Shown: piece after piece, positions 11,766 through 24,425 of the stretch | How the letters are laid out: every line of letters starts with the position of its first letter | Position numbering within the stretch: the stretch's first letter is position 1 | Source of the DNA: Vicugna pacos | Lineage: Eukaryota > Chordata > Mammalia > Artiodactyla > Camelidae | Direction of reading: 5' to 3' | DNA: 64,000 bases | Assembly (NCBI RefSeq): GCF_048564905.1 | Contig: NC_132993.1 | Span: 73,005,001-73,069,000 of the forward strand | The notes under the pieces: generated by a model | What the model was told of the DNA's origin: nothing | Seen by the model: the letters and a program-made list of their open reading frames with translations, nothing else | Databases searched by the model: none | Translations under genes and position numbers: made by a program

Positions 11766-11955
11766 TGGGGTTTGAGTCCTAGCTCCTGGTGTGTCAGTGC
11801 ACATTCTGTATCTAAATTTAACCTTGTTAAATCCTGATTTTCTAATCTGTAAATCAGAGAAAATGATGTCACCTTTACAGAGTTATTAGAAGGATTCTAA
11901 GAGAAAATGTATACAAGCTTTATTCATAGTACATAGGTATATACTGCTTAACAAG
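11766..11955 (+). repeat. MIR SINE
   Basis: TTTGAGTCCTAGCTCCTGGT, TTTCTAATCTGTAAATCAGA and a core-to-tail stretch ending near ACATAGGTATATACTGCTTA follow MIR in plus orientation. Confidence 0.75.
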
Positions 11956-12045
11956 TGGTAAATAAATTGGTAGTAATCAAAATCCCAACTATTAGAATAA
12001 TTATTTTAGATAGCCAGAAACAGTAGAAACTTGGGTTAGGAATGA

Positions 12046-12428
12046 GTATTAATTTGCTAGGCTGCTGTAATAAAAATTCCAAAGACAGGGTAGTTTAAAC
12101 AACAGAAAATTTTCATCATTCTGGAGGCTGAAAGTCCAAGATCAAGATGTTGGTAGGGTTGTTTTCTCCTGTGTCCTCTCTCTTTGGCTTGTAGATAGCA
12201 GTCTTTTCACTGTGTTCCCACATGGCCTCTTCTCTGTGCGCACACGTCCCTGGTGTTTCTTCCTCTTCTTATAAGGGCAGTAGTCATAATGGTTTATGGC
12301 TCCATCATTATGAACTCATTTAACCTTTGTTACCTCTTCAAATGCCCTATCTCCAAATACAATCGCATTGAGGGTTAGAGATTTGATATATGGAATTTGG
12401 GAGGACACAGTTCAATCCATCACAAGAT
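12046..12428 (-). mobile_element. Fossil MLT1-like solo LTR (ERVL-MaLR)
   Basis: Read on the minus strand this follows MLT1 LTRs. Plus-strand landmarks are TTTGCTAGGCTGCTGTAATA, TTCTGGAGGCTGAAAGTCCA, CACTGTGTTCCCACATGGCC, CTTCCTCTTCTTATAAGGGC and GCCCTATCTCCAAATACAAT. It is a single LTR with no internal region next to it. Divergence suggests insertion early in placental mammal history. Confidence 0.85.
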
Positions 12429-12626
12429 GTCGCTGTTAAAATTTTGACGTTTGAAAGTAAAATAAAGGGCTTTGAGAGAAATGTTGACTAGTTTTCTGTA
12501 GCACTCTTACATTCATACTTCAGGAATTTTGTGAAACAAACTGTCTCAACTTTACCCTGAAAGAGACTTAGGGGTTTGAATAATGGATGGTTCAATTCCA
12601 TTGGATGGAAAAGGGACACAATTCTA

Positions 12627-12737
12627 AAGAAGAAGTTCTCAAATGTCGAGTGTAAGATTCAACTGGGTATCTTATTAAAAGGCAGAGTCTTGAGTCTCAT
12701 CCAGAGAATCTGATTTTTTGAGTCTGGTTTGGGTCTA
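12627..12737 (+). mobile_element. MER5-like hAT MITE, left part
   Basis: AAGTTCTCAAATGTCGAGTG begins at what looks like a MER5-type terminus and continues through TTATTAAAAGGCAGAGTCTT. The element is cut at GTCTA by an LTR and resumes at 13218. Confidence 0.6.
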
Positions 12738-13217
12738 TATTTGTTTCCTATTGCCACTGTGAACAATTCCCATGAATTGAGTGGCATAAAGTGGCACAAA
12801 TTTATGAACTTACAGTTCTGGAGGTCAGAAGTATAAAATGGATCATTTGGGTTAAAATCAAGATGTCAACAGAGTTGTACTCCTTCTGAAGACTCTAAGG
12901 GAGAGTTCATTTCCTTGTCTTTTCCAAATTATAGAAGACACCTACTTTCCCTGGATCTTGATCCTTTCCTCCATCTTAAAAACTCATTGCTCCAGCCTTT
13001 GCTTTCAGCATCACATCTCCCGATACCTGTCTCTCGTAAGGTGATTACTGTGATTACACTGGGCCTACCAAATAATTTAGAGTAAGCTTCCTGTCTCAAT
13101 ACCCTCAATTTAATTGTGACTGCAATATCCCTTCTGTCATGTAAAGTAGCATATTCACAAGTTCCTGGAATTAGGTCATGAATGTATTTGGGGGGTCATT
13201 ATTCTATCTATTACAGA
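12738..13217 (-). mobile_element. Fossil MLT1-like solo LTR nested in a MER5-like element
   Basis: MaLR-class LTR in reverse orientation: TTCCTATTGCCACTGTGAAC, ACAGTTCTGGAGGTCAGAAG, CTCCTTCTGAAGACTCTAAG, TGTGATTACACTGGGCCTAC and a TTGGGGGGTCATTATTCTAT end. The five bases GTCTA occur on both sides (12733-12737 and 13218-13222), the size expected for an LTR target duplication. There is no internal retroviral sequence. Old and non-coding. Confidence 0.8.
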
Positions 13218-13295
13218 GTCTAAAAATCTGCATTTTATATACGAAACTTAACTGACTTTGCTCCTGGTGGACACCTAGCAGGGCAGTTGGAGGCA
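13218..13295 (+). mobile_element. MER5-like hAT MITE, right part
   Basis: AAAATCTGCATTTTATATAC and the GCTCCTGGTGGACACC end continue the hAT element interrupted at 12737. Together the two parts are about 185 bases, typical of MER5 elements. Confidence 0.55.
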
Positions 13296-14598
13296 TCATG
13301 TGTTCATGAGTTTACTAGGCCAAGGCAGGGCAAGTGTTTGATCTTAAACCGTCTCATTCTCCACCTCTTCCCCATTCAGTTTATTACTCTTGCTTTGTGT
13401 ATATATATGTGTAAAGCAACATGGCATGCCTTGGGAAGGACACAAAGACTAAACTTTTTCTTTTAACTCACTTATGTTCATCATAAATCTTAGTGTAAAA
13501 GAAGTAAAATGAATAGCATCATGTAACAGAATGTGACTAGATCTCTTAGAATTATTCATGCAAACTACTTTTAAAAATCCAAAGGGTAAGAGCTCAGTCT
13601 ATTTAAGGGTATCCCAGAAGAGGTAATATTGTCATTGGTAGATTTGAACAGGTGGCAGGATTTATTTAGAAGAAATTCTTCCCTGGGCTAAAGAACACAT
13701 TGACTAAAGAATGAGAAGAGGCAAACAGAGGGTTATTACAGTGAATGATGAAAGGTTCAGGTAGGCTGAGCGTATGGCAGACAAGGTCTTCATTCTTCAA
13801 TGTTCACTGCAGGTCACTTGCCTTCTTCAAATGCCTTAACTCTTCTTCACCATCAACTAAAATGCTGGCAAATGAGGTTCATGGAAATAAGGTAGCTTTT
13901 CTAACAGCTCTTAGTTTGTCCAGGAGAGTATCTGGATTAGAACCTAGGTTTCTTGACCTCAAGTGGGGTCAAGTCAGGTCAAACCTGATTGTAGTTTTTT
14001 TCTTGCACATAAGAGTTGAAGGGAAATAGGAAAGAAGATAAATATGAAACATCTAGAAATATGTTACTATTTCCATATACCTCTGGTAAATTTAAATGTG
14101 AAGGATAAGACCACATACAAAGTCTTGGTGGAGAGTAGTCTTCAGGTGCAAGAAGGGAAGGAAAAGGATGAGGGCAGGAAGGCAGCAACAGACAGAAGAA
14201 GCATAGGAAGGTTCTGGGGCCCAAGTCACCATTTTGTCTAAAAATGTTCTTTCTCCACCCCATAAACACACTGCTCTCTAACTTGCATGTGTTATAAATA
14301 TTTAATTGAGGTATTATGCATGAATTTGTATTGTTTATGTATGTATAGTGGCTACATGTCCTTGAGAGTCTCTTTTTTTAATATGAAGCCTGCAAGAAGC
14401 AAAGGGAAAAAATCCATGTATTTCCCATTGGTAACACACATTTTACAATATTACAAATAATCAAATATTGGAATTTGTTTTAAAATGATGCTAAGATATC
14501 TCTTTGAACACTAGACCCATTTCCCTGATACTGTTTTCTTTTTACAGCTTTTACTGTCTCATTCAACCCTACCTAGAATAATGCTGGCAACCCTTCTT
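13296..14598. other. Mostly single-copy sequence
   Basis: Only one repeat (MIR, 13855-13965) is recognised. The frames at 13745-14029 (94 codons) and 13979-14269 (96 codons, antisense) overlap that MIR or each other and have no protein signature. Confidence 0.5.
13855..13965 (-). repeat. MIR fragment
   Basis: A reverse-oriented MIR remnant: ATTAGAACCTAGGTTTCTTG matches the MIR tRNA-side segment, preceded by a decayed core with AGGTAGCTTTTCTAACAGCT. Confidence 0.5.
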
Positions 14599-14765
14599 TT
14601 TAAAATATTTTTATTTATTATTGTATTATTTAATTATCTTATTTTGGCAGTGAGGGGGGAGGTAATTAGGTTTATTTATTTTTAGAGGAGATACTGGGGA
14701 TTGAACCCAGGACCTCATGCATGCTAAGCATGCGCTCTACCACTTGAGCTATACCCTCCCCTCAA
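14599..14765 (-). mobile_element. tRNA-Ala-derived camelid SINE (vic-1 type)
   Basis: The right end, read on the minus strand, is a tRNA-Ala(AGC)-like head: GGGGAGGGTATAGCTC, an anticodon stem-loop containing TTAGCAT, and GGTTCAATCC. The Pol III A box (TAGCTCAAGTGG, 14740-14751) and B box (14698-14707) both look intact. The left end is T/A-rich, the copy of the RNA tail. A perfect 11-base duplication CAACCCTTCTT flanks it at 14588-14598 and 14766-14776. The clear ends point to a fairly recent insertion. It could be mistaken for a tRNA gene but has a SINE body and tail. Confidence 0.93.
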
Positions 14766-14776
14766 CAACCCTTCTT

Positions 14777-16598
14777 AATCCTGTTCTTTTCTGCCACTTT
14801 ACACATAAATCACATCCATAGGCTCAATTGCCTGATGCCATGGTGATGATGAGCTTTTAGATACTTTATCTAAATATGAGTCTGTTCAAAATTACATTTT
14901 AAGAAAATTCTGTAACTCTTAGTGAGCCATCCTTACTGCCCCTCCTACCCCCCATTATCCATCCCCAACATATTTATGCTGTGTATTTTAGTTTTCTGTT
15001 AGCAAGTCCTGGCTAATTCAGCCCTCTTTTTATTACACAAACAGGACATTACATCTGTGCTGGGAACCAGCCAATGTCAAATCTTTCTATTACAAATGTC
15101 TATTATTTTATGCTATTAGCAACATTTTGTTTACAAACATTTCTTCATACTTGGCATCTAATTATACTCAGCTTCAGATATCCTAATACTTCCTACTTGT
15201 TTGCTTGATTTAAGTCTTAATATTGATGATTGCAAAGCACTTTGAAAACATGGAAACATAGAATTCATTGGTTATTTTCAATTTTGTTGCCATAATTGGA
15301 TTTTATGATAATTGGAAGGAATAGAAGGGTTTTGTTTTCTTTCTTAACTATGTGCAACATAGAGAAGATAAATGAGAAATTGCTCATATGCAACTGCCAG
15401 CTAAGTTGATGGACTGTGAGGTTTTCAGCTGAGACCAGTTTTGCCAGCTTCCTAAAAGACATTTAAGTTAAAATGGGAAGCATCACCAAGTACAGCCTAC
15501 ACTGTCTTTAAGTTTCTAGGTGGAGTTAAACTATGTAGCAAATTTAGGAGCAAAAAGTGTTCTATTGTAAAGGTGGAAAATTGATTCATTATTACCAGAA
15601 TGGGTTTAATGAGAAATATGTGGACAAAAATCTCAGAGGCCTGTAAGAGGGGTTTTTATTTAAATTCTTTATATTTTGATTATTATATCAACTAATGACT
15701 GAGAATTGCACTGGAATTATAGGTTGCCTTGTGTATTTTCACTTATGATAAAGCAGGTGCTTGTAGGACCTCTAAAAACCATGTTTGCTTTTATCAAGTT
15801 TGCTTAGTATATCTGGTTTGCTAGTTATTTTAGAATTTCCCAGTGTAAAAATAACAGAAATAATCATTTGTTTTCCTCACATCAACTACTTTTATCGGTT
15901 ATGAAAAGTTCTTTTTTTTCTTGCAGTGAGAATTTTCAAAAGACATTTTAATAGACTAAGATTTAATTTTTTATTTAATCAGTTGAGATTTTGGTTAACA
16001 TTACAGATATCCTATACAGTACAGAAGAACCATGCACTGCTTTGTCTTAAGCTAATAAGAAAAAAAATGAAGACATGAAAATCTATGAATTATACAATAG
16101 ATGTGGTGGAAGAGCTCACGAAGTTACAAGGGACTATAAGAACGAAAGTTTCCAAGTTATTAGGAAAGCAGTGGTAGACAGTTAGTTGTACAGAGTTCCC
16201 AGTAGTACAGGCATAGGGTATCAAAGGAACCTGCCTATAGCAATGATTTAAATGTTTACTTTTGGGCAAATGTGCTGCCTAAATCTCATTTGACTATGTG
16301 CCATCTTGAGAGAGTGTTAGCACTAATTATAGTAGCAATTCCATGATTGAAAAAAAATCTACATGCTTTTTTCATCTTTATATTTCATATTATATTTGGG
16401 GATGCAATGAATTTTGGTGGACTATTAGTCAAAATAACTTAAATATAAAAAAATTGATACTGATAATGACAATGTTTTATAGAACATATCAATATAAAAT
16501 ATATAAGTGCTTTAATTAATCACTTACCACTATGCATTGTAACTAGCTTAGTACCTACTTCACAATCTTCATCACTATTCCTTCTATGAATATATCTG
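14777..16598. other. Single-copy sequence without repeats
   Basis: About 1.8 kb in which I recognise no transposon. The only frame listed as long (15265-15462, minus, 65 codons) shows no domain. It forms part of a largely repeat-poor stretch reaching 22.5 kb. Confidence 0.5.
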
Positions 16599-16622
16599 AA
16601 ATGAATGAATGAATGAATAAAC
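16599..16622. repeat. (TGAA)n short tandem repeat
   Basis: About four to five copies of TGAA/TGAATAAA-type units. A small simple repeat. Confidence 0.75.
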
Positions 16623-16829
16623 GAACAAACCATTAGGACTAGCACTATGAAGTCCAGATGGTACCCAGGTCACCTTTTACCATAGATAGGTTAATCAGCT
16701 TATGTGACCCCCTCTTTCCTTTACATTTTGGTGTTATTTTGAAAATATCATAGAAAGCAATGGGCACAGTCACTGGCACATTGTGAATAAAAGTTGTGGG
16801 TAAAAATTAGTTCATAATTAGGATAGCTA

Positions 16830-17035
16830 GTGACTTTTATAAACTTTATATTCAGTAACTCATTTAATCCTCACCACAACCCAGTGGAGCAGGTACTATT
16901 ACTGATCTAATTTTACAAAGAGGAAACTGATGTGCAGAGAGGTGAAGTAGCTTGATCAAAATGATACAGCACATTAGCAATGAAACCAAAAGGTCTGAAT
17001 CCAAAGCCTGCACTCCACTCAATTGCCTTTCAGTT
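16830..17035 (-). repeat. MIR SINE
   Basis: ACTCATTTAATCCTCACCAC, TTTTACAAAGAGGAAACTGA and a GCCTGCACTCCACTCAATTG end are a reverse-oriented MIR with the core well preserved. Confidence 0.85.
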
Positions 17036-20000
17036 ATCATTCAGATTATTACTATATGCCTGCCTGCATGGGGCCACTGCTAATGGGGCCCTGGAGTGCT
17101 CATGTGCAAGTTAGAAATAGGCTTCCTTTCCTAAAAACACTTGACTTTCAACGTTGGAAATTATTAGAATAATATACAAATGTGTGATGTCTGTGCTGTG
17201 AATGGGGCCTCCTTAGCTGTGGCATCACTGTGCAGTGCACAAATGACATAATCAGTTGCAGCTGCACTGTACCTCCAAATGAGAAGGTTGAATGAATAAT
17301 CCTTGTTCCCGTTTCTTATAAAATACTCTTATTAGGAATACTTACCAGGAAAAGCAAAAATAATTAAAACTCTCTAAAGTCAGTTGCAAACGTTTCCTTA
17401 ACATTAAAAAAAACACAAGTATATAACTGTGAGACTAATTCTAAAATGAGTGCAAATGTGTAAATTGCATGATTATGTCAGACATTTGTCGGCTAATTTG
17501 GCAGTGAAACTAGCCCCGTGCAGCTTTATAAGAAATGTGCATCATTTCATTGCTGACATTTAGCAAGATTTTCATTTCACACCTTTATCTTTTTGCTCTG
17601 AAGCCTCCTTTATTATTATGACTAAGTTCACATTGCCACTGCTTTCTAAATTTTTCATCCAATGCTATATAATATCTTTGGTTTTTTACTAGTCTGTCAT
17701 TTTGCTTGTTTTAAGTTCTATGACCTACTCTGCTAAAGCAGTGGGACTGATCTTTTGGCAAGCATCATATTTAAAGCATCCTTGTTTAAATGGCTGTCAT
17801 TATAATAGACTCTCACTGCCTAATGTCACCGCTAAGCAGCCTTAAACTAGCTCATTTCTAAGGGTCAGGTGTAACAAATATTACTGCAGTTCATGATAGA
17901 TCACTATACTGTGTGTGTAATTAGAGATTAAGAATAAATGTAGACAGATTTAATAGTCCTGAAAGTTATATTCCTGAAAGTCCTAAAACATGCTTTGTTA
18001 ACCAGGCTTGGAATACTATATTCCAGGAGAGAAAGAGGTAGTTCTGGGGACAAGATTGGTTGACGTAATTGTATTTGCCTGGAGTCATCTCACTGGAATT
18101 TACCATGGGATTGTACGCAGGGTAGAAAAATAAATGTGGAGATGATTGGCTTTGAAATGCTACTTAGAAACAGAGAAAGTGATGGAAGTGCATCTAAAGA
18201 ATGGATTAAAAAGGAAAAGATGAGAAAGGAAGGGACTGAAAGCTGAATTCACCTCCTGCAAGGAAGCAGAAAAGAATGCAGAATGAAGTAAAGGCTTGAG
18301 AGTCTAGAGAGCATGGGCTCTCATAAGTTCACTGAACAGACTGTTCTTAAAGTCATAATTAATCTAGCTTTTCTCCTGTTAGGAATCTGTATTTCATTCT
18401 AACTTTGCTAGTAACTTGTATAGATCACACTCTGGAGATCAATTAGATTATTAGCAAGTATTTCAGAAACTGTTCTCTCATTTCTTTTACTCTCCTTCAA
18501 GCATGTGTTTCTTGCTTTACTAATTGACATTAAAAGCTAATGTTATAGAAGAAACGTGGGGGAAGGATCTGAGTGCTTATCCTGATTAATATGTTTCTGA
18601 TGTTTCCAGCAGAAACACTAAGTGTCAACTACATAACATATTTCAGTGTCCTTACACTCTTCTGGCAACCCCAAACTCATGAATTTAGAAACAATTTATT
18701 TGGAGAATACTCATAGTCTCCTTTATTTTGTAATGTTAAATCCAGGGCAGTTTATTTAAATCAGGGAGAAGCAGCTATGCTTTTTTATACTTTAGTGAGA
18801 AAAGAGGGGCATCAGTGGAGTTCCTCACAGTTACATAATATAAATATTACAATATCATATATAGAACCCTAGTATTCAAATGAAATTAGTAACAACCACC
18901 AAATGTGTCATTTAAGTAACAAAACATCAGGTGCCTATTTACAGTGGTCCTCTTCATCTTGACCTTGTTAGACTATTCAAACATCTGCTAAATTCACCAT
19001 GTTTCTTTAAATAGATTAGGACCTAGCATCTGAGTTATATATTTCCAGAATTACAGAAACTTATTTAAAATATTCACCAACCAGATAATATTTGTAGTAC
19101 AAAGGCTAGTTTTGGGTATATATGTAGTTTTTTTTTTTTTTCAGTTGACTTAGGAATATTTTCCATTGTGGCAATCAGTATTAGTAATAGAAAAAAGGAC
19201 AAAGCTTCATCTTATAGTAACTTCAGTATTTTTATCTTGCAAATCATTCCATTGAAAATGTGTTTGGAAATTGTCAGTAAACGCTTTTCAATGTGTGTAA
19301 TCTGTGCAATGAATACCATCACAGGAAGCTGCCAATTATAAATATCCCATATGTAACATAGCTTTGAATTGTTGTGTTGAGTACATGACTTTTATACCAA
19401 CAGATCATAATAAAGATTGGTAATGAAGATAAAAGGCAATCAGACTACTTTGTGAGGAATACAAGTTAAATATCCTATCCAGATGTTTCTACAGTGTTAA
19501 TGTAATCCATTTCATTTTCTTTTCTATGCACCTGTTAGCACAGATAACACAAGATCTACTCAAAATTAGCTGAGTTACTATATTTAGTAACAGACAAACC
19601 TGCTATCAGTTCATGTCTAATTTGAAATCATTTTAATTTAAATATATAAATCAGAAAATATGACTCAGGGCAACACTTTCCTTATCGTTAATGCTCTTAA
19701 TCAGAGTTTCTTTTGGTTTCTATGTATAGCAGCAACAGATTTTATTTTTTGAAACCCTAGCCTTTTAAAGGAATCAAATACTTTTTTGTTTCCTCATACC
19801 ACAGATAATTAAAAATAACTGTACTGTGGATAGCTAAACCAAGTTTCCTTTTTTCGTGTTCTTTCCTTGTATGACAGCATTTAGAAGGGAGAGGGAAGAG
19901 TGAGTGCTGGCGTTGGATTTCCTACTTCTCCTTTTATTTCTAGGGCATCTCCTCATGAAGATAACATTTAGGCTTCCAACTAATATTTTATTTAATAACA

Positions 20001-22539
20001 GTGTTCTGTTACTTATTCAAAGGAGAGAAAAATAGATTGAAAACTTCAATTTCTGTACGTTTGATAAAGATGTGCTCTGTTCAGATTTTTAGCCTGTGTC
20101 AATTTGTCTCAATAGATTTACACTCTCAGCCCAACAAATCCTGCAGATAAACGGTATTCTTTCTCTTTTCTCAAGAATGTGGTTGATGGCATGCAAACTT
20201 TTATTCGTTACTTATGCTCTATGCGTATAATGTTTAAAAAAAACACTTAAATTGTGCTATTGCTTTGAAATGCTGTTGCTTTGAAATATGTCCTGAAAAA
20301 TAATTATAAACTCACATTCCCCACAAATAATGAATTCACAGTTGCACACTGCTACTTATTTATTAAAAGGAAGAGGTCACTACTGGTTAGCTAGGCAAAT
20401 TATTATGTGAAACAGGAAAATTATTTTGCTGGTTTTTTTCCCCGGGTCAATTTATGCTTGTTAATTTTATATATAGTGCACCATATATTTATATATTTTA
20501 ATATGATAAAACAAAGCAAGTGAAAACATTGTACAACTGAAAATCAGTGACCAGTAAAAATTACACTCACTTCCATGAGAACACATTATTTCAACTCTGT
20601 CTAAAGACTTCTCCTTAATTGAATCTACCAGTTCTAAATCCTGAAACAATTCAAAATGTAACAATCTTCGAAAAAAAATAAATCACTTTCCTTTGCTGTT
20701 CACTAGTCCTGAATCTCTTTCTCAATTGATATATGCTAAGAAGCAACACTATCCTTAGGCCAATTCACAAGTCACCTGGTAGATGAGCTAGTGATGGCTA
20801 GTGGATCTGGAAGAAGGTGACGGGAGGTATGGGGAGTATGAAATGTAATCTAATACTTTCTGGAAAAGTGCCAAGAAAATGTCCTGAATTTCTGAAGCAG
20901 AATTAACGAAGTAAATTTTCATTTAAAATGGTATAATGTAGAACATTAGATAAACACCTGAAAGCTGTCACCAGATTTTTCTGCTTTGAAGGACTCTTTC
21001 AGAGATCTGTTCCTTGGAAACATACTGATTAAGCTAAAAGATGCAGTAGTCATGCTATAGGATCTTTAAATTAAACTGAGATACAATGTTTAGATTCCTA
21101 CTAGGTACAAAGATGCTCAACTGTATAATAGTTGCATACTAGCTTCCTGAGAGTATGAAGGAATCTGGTTGTGACATTAAGCAAAAATATATATGTGATT
21201 GAAATGGCTAAGCTGGTGTCTTCTTCTTTTACCACTTCCTTTCTGGAGTTGAATGCTCCATTTACAAGGAGAATGACTAGTTGACTATAAAGTGTGTATC
21301 CAGCAAATGATATGTTTGCGAGTACAAAGGAATTCTATCAATGGTTATACCGTAACAAGAGGCATAAACTGGCTCTGTCCTAGGAAACCTGAAGATGAGG
21401 GAACACTGGAATCTTTTTTAAGTCAAGGTTACATAAATGGGTATGAGTTTGGTGGTCATCATGTCCATGTGCTGTTTTGATGGTATGTGCTTATTTGATG
21501 GTATGGACCTGAATTATATTTAATAGAGCCAAGTTTCTGTTATATTTAATTTTTTTTCCCCAAAACTGGAGACAGCAGGTTTCTGGGAGGTTACCATAGC
21601 CAACACACACCAGCTGCTGAAGCGGAGTTGAATATGGCTATGAGCTATTTCAACTCTCAAAACTGCAATTATGGCTCATGTTAGAAATTTATCATATATA
21701 TTTCAGTGTTTTTCCAGCCATATGTATACACCCTGCTAACTTCCTTCTCTACACTATATATTGTTAAATGTTCCTGTCCAGGAAGGGAAGCTAGAAAAGC
21801 TTCTATAGCTATATATTAATAAGACCTGAGTCAATTGTCTGTTCATTCTTTTCAAACTGCCCGTGTAAGTTAGCAGTAACCATTTGAAAGATGAATTGAT
21901 ATTGAGAAAAGAATATTCTGTAGTAATAATAATTTCTATGTGCAAATAAAAGTTGAACTTTATTTTCTGGGAAATATGGTGTTTCTAGCGATAATAATGA
22001 ATGATAACAACATTTTAAAATATATGGCTTCCAGAAGACTTTGTAGCATTGGTGAAAATGGTACCAGAAATAAAATATGATGTTGAAAAACTGCTTAAGA
22101 TTTTAACTGTTTAGGAATAACTTTGCAGTGGTCCCTAACTAAAAATCATAGTATGATTTTGATGATATGCCAACAGTATTATTTTTTTCCAACAAGTTAA
22201 CACAAATATAGTTAATTTGAAAATGAATTATACTTTTTACTGCTGCTGAGAATTAAACATTATATTTTAAGGTTTTGAACTAACTGTAATCCTCTTTAAC
22301 ATCAGATTAGAATATGCAGCAAAAATAGTTGAGATTCTTGATTTCCTTAATGGTCATCTACCCTGTAGAATTTAACAACTGTCTATTAGTCAAAGGAAAA
22401 TTTAAATGTCCATTAAACACTCTAAGATGGAAACAGTTTAGACATTATGTGTATTTAAATCATTCAGTTGACACAGCTTTCCTTTTTATTTTTGAAGTCA
22501 TGTGTGCACTTGCTTTTTCTTTCAACAGATGTACATTGA
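17036..22539. other. Long repeat-free block
   Basis: About 5.5 kb with no transposon I can recognise, apart from a T run near 19127-19141. It is AT-rich with many TAATTA and TTTAAA type motifs. All frames are 71 codons or shorter without a domain. Long stretches free of insertions in a mammalian desert sometimes hold conserved enhancers, but conservation cannot be judged from a single sequence. Confidence 0.5.
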
Positions 22540-22985
22540 GTTAGTTCCTTACTATGAGGCAGTCACTGCCCTTTTGACAGAGGTAAAGTGTGCACGGTCT
22601 AGTGGGTGGCAAGTGATTTCAGCAAGGTGATAAGTCCTAGTGGAAATGTGAGCAAGGTGCCATGGCACCGCTGAGAAAGGAGCAATGGGATTCCCAGGAA
22701 GGATCCTGCAGGCTGAACTGAAAAGATTGCTGATACTTAAAGTGGGAGGAATAGCCTACCAAATAGGAAAGGGGGATAGTACGGTCACTGCCAGGATTGT
22801 AAGGCATGGGCTCCACTGTGGGGAGTATCGGCAATGAGGGCAGGAGGGTGAGAAAATGCAAAGGATTTTGTATATTCTTCTAAAGGACTGGGATTTTATC
22901 TTATGGATATATGGGGAGCCTTAGCCATTTTCAACCAAGGAAATCCTATAGCAAAGGAGAAGCTGGATATGTAATTCCAAAGAGG
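22540..22985 (-). repeat. L2-like ancient LINE fragment
   Basis: GAGGCAGTCACTGCCCTTTT at the left and GGACTGGGATTTTATCTTAT near the right correspond in order to the reverse complement of the L2 3' region. The middle is diverged. The 74-codon antisense frame at 22637-22861 lies inside it and is not a gene. Confidence 0.5.
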
Positions 22986-24289
22986 AGCAGAGAATAAAAT
23001 GGCCACTAAAAACCTGGAAATTCAGGTAGAAAAGATTAGCATTCCTTTTATCTTTAATTCTTTTCCTCTACCTCATATGAAGCACCTGGGTTTTGACTTG
23101 GCATCCTTTCGTCTTCACCCCCTCCTCTGCTTCACTCCTAGGTTGTTCTGTAGAAAATGTCTCTTGCTGGTGGCCTGCAGAATAATTTGGGCTAGGAAAG
23201 TCTAGCAGACCATTTGGGAAATGGTATTTTATGTTAAGACCTGCACATAGATGCCAGTCTATTTTCCACTAATATTTCTTAAGAAAATTTTAAAACTTTT
23301 AAAATAATACCAAGAATAGTTAAGTTAATTAAAAAAACTGAATGACTATATTGTTTGGAACTGCCATAAAATTTATTGTGTATTAAAAGTATTTCTGAGA
23401 GATTTTAGTTAAATTTTGATTTTTTTGTATTTCTATGGGGAACTATTTTGATATCACCAGCTAAAGAACTCAGTACAGACCATGCATGAGGCAGTCATTA
23501 ATTACATCATACCTAATTTTAAAGAAACTGTCTGACAATCCCCCAAAAGTTTACTAATTCTGGCTAAGCTTGACAACTCCAAACTCTCAGGAAATGCTGC
23601 CACCAGACAGGAGCAGGTTATTCTAAGTACAATGAAATTAATGACAAGACACTATCATTTTATGACTAAAAATCTAAATATATCTTCCAGCAAAATTAAC
23701 TTGACAGTGGATGAACTGGTAGGCTTGTGGCTAGAGAACAAAGCACCTTCTACTGCAGAAAATAATTAGGCCTATATAAAAATATTACTAAATACTAAAT
23801 GCTATTTTAAAGTTCTCCTTTGGTTATATCAAATGACTTAAGAATTTTTGTCTGTCACCAATTCGAATTCTATTCATGAATACTCTTTTCCCTTTCTATG
23901 GTCCCAAAACATTTACAGTTACCTATGAAATGCATATCTAAACTTCCATGTTGAGGTGGATGTGTTTATTGGTCCAGGAATTTAATGGCAAAGGTTGTGG
24001 ACTTTCAGGAATAAATGCAAGCCTGTCCTTCCTCCACCAACCCTCTTACACGTTCAGTGTCAATTGCTCAGGCAGATAGAGTAGCTGCCCTCACCCTGTC
24101 TTTCTGGGTAGCAGACCAGTCATTTACATATTTAAGTGCTTTGATGAAGGTCTGATATAACAAGTTCATAAAAGCAGGAAGCAAATAAGATGTCTTCAGG
24201 AAGACAGGACTCATATATCAACAAAACAACAATTTAGACAACCTAGCTACTGTCAATAAACCTGAGAACAACATCTACAGGAATGAGGT
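22986..24289. other. Single-copy sequence
   Basis: No repeat recognised. A 68-codon frame at 22999-23205 has no domain. The C-rich stretch near 24020-24110 is the only local change in base composition. Confidence 0.5.
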
Positions 24290-24425
24290 TACTGGAAGGA
24301 GACTTAGCAGACCTGGGTTCCAGACCTGGCTTTGCCACTAGTAGGCAGTGCAGTCCTGAGAAAAATTACTTAATAGTTTACTGTTTCAGTTTTCTCAGCT
24401 GCAAAGTGAGAGCATTTTCTCTGGT
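24290..24425 (+). repeat. MIR SINE fragment
   Basis: GACCTGGGTTCCAGACCTGG, then CAGTTTTCTCAGCTGCAAAG, is MIR from its tRNA-like head into the core in plus orientation. The two frames at 24283-24587 are shadows of this repeat. Confidence 0.8.

Noticed and set aside
12046-13217. A complete endogenous retrovirus between two LTRs
   Set aside because: The two LTRs differ clearly, each looks solo, and nothing resembling retroviral internal genes lies between them.
14690-14765. tRNA-Ala(AGC) gene
   Set aside because: The head resembles tRNA-Ala but is followed by a SINE body and A/T tail with target duplications, and the acceptor stem is not conserved as a functional tRNA.
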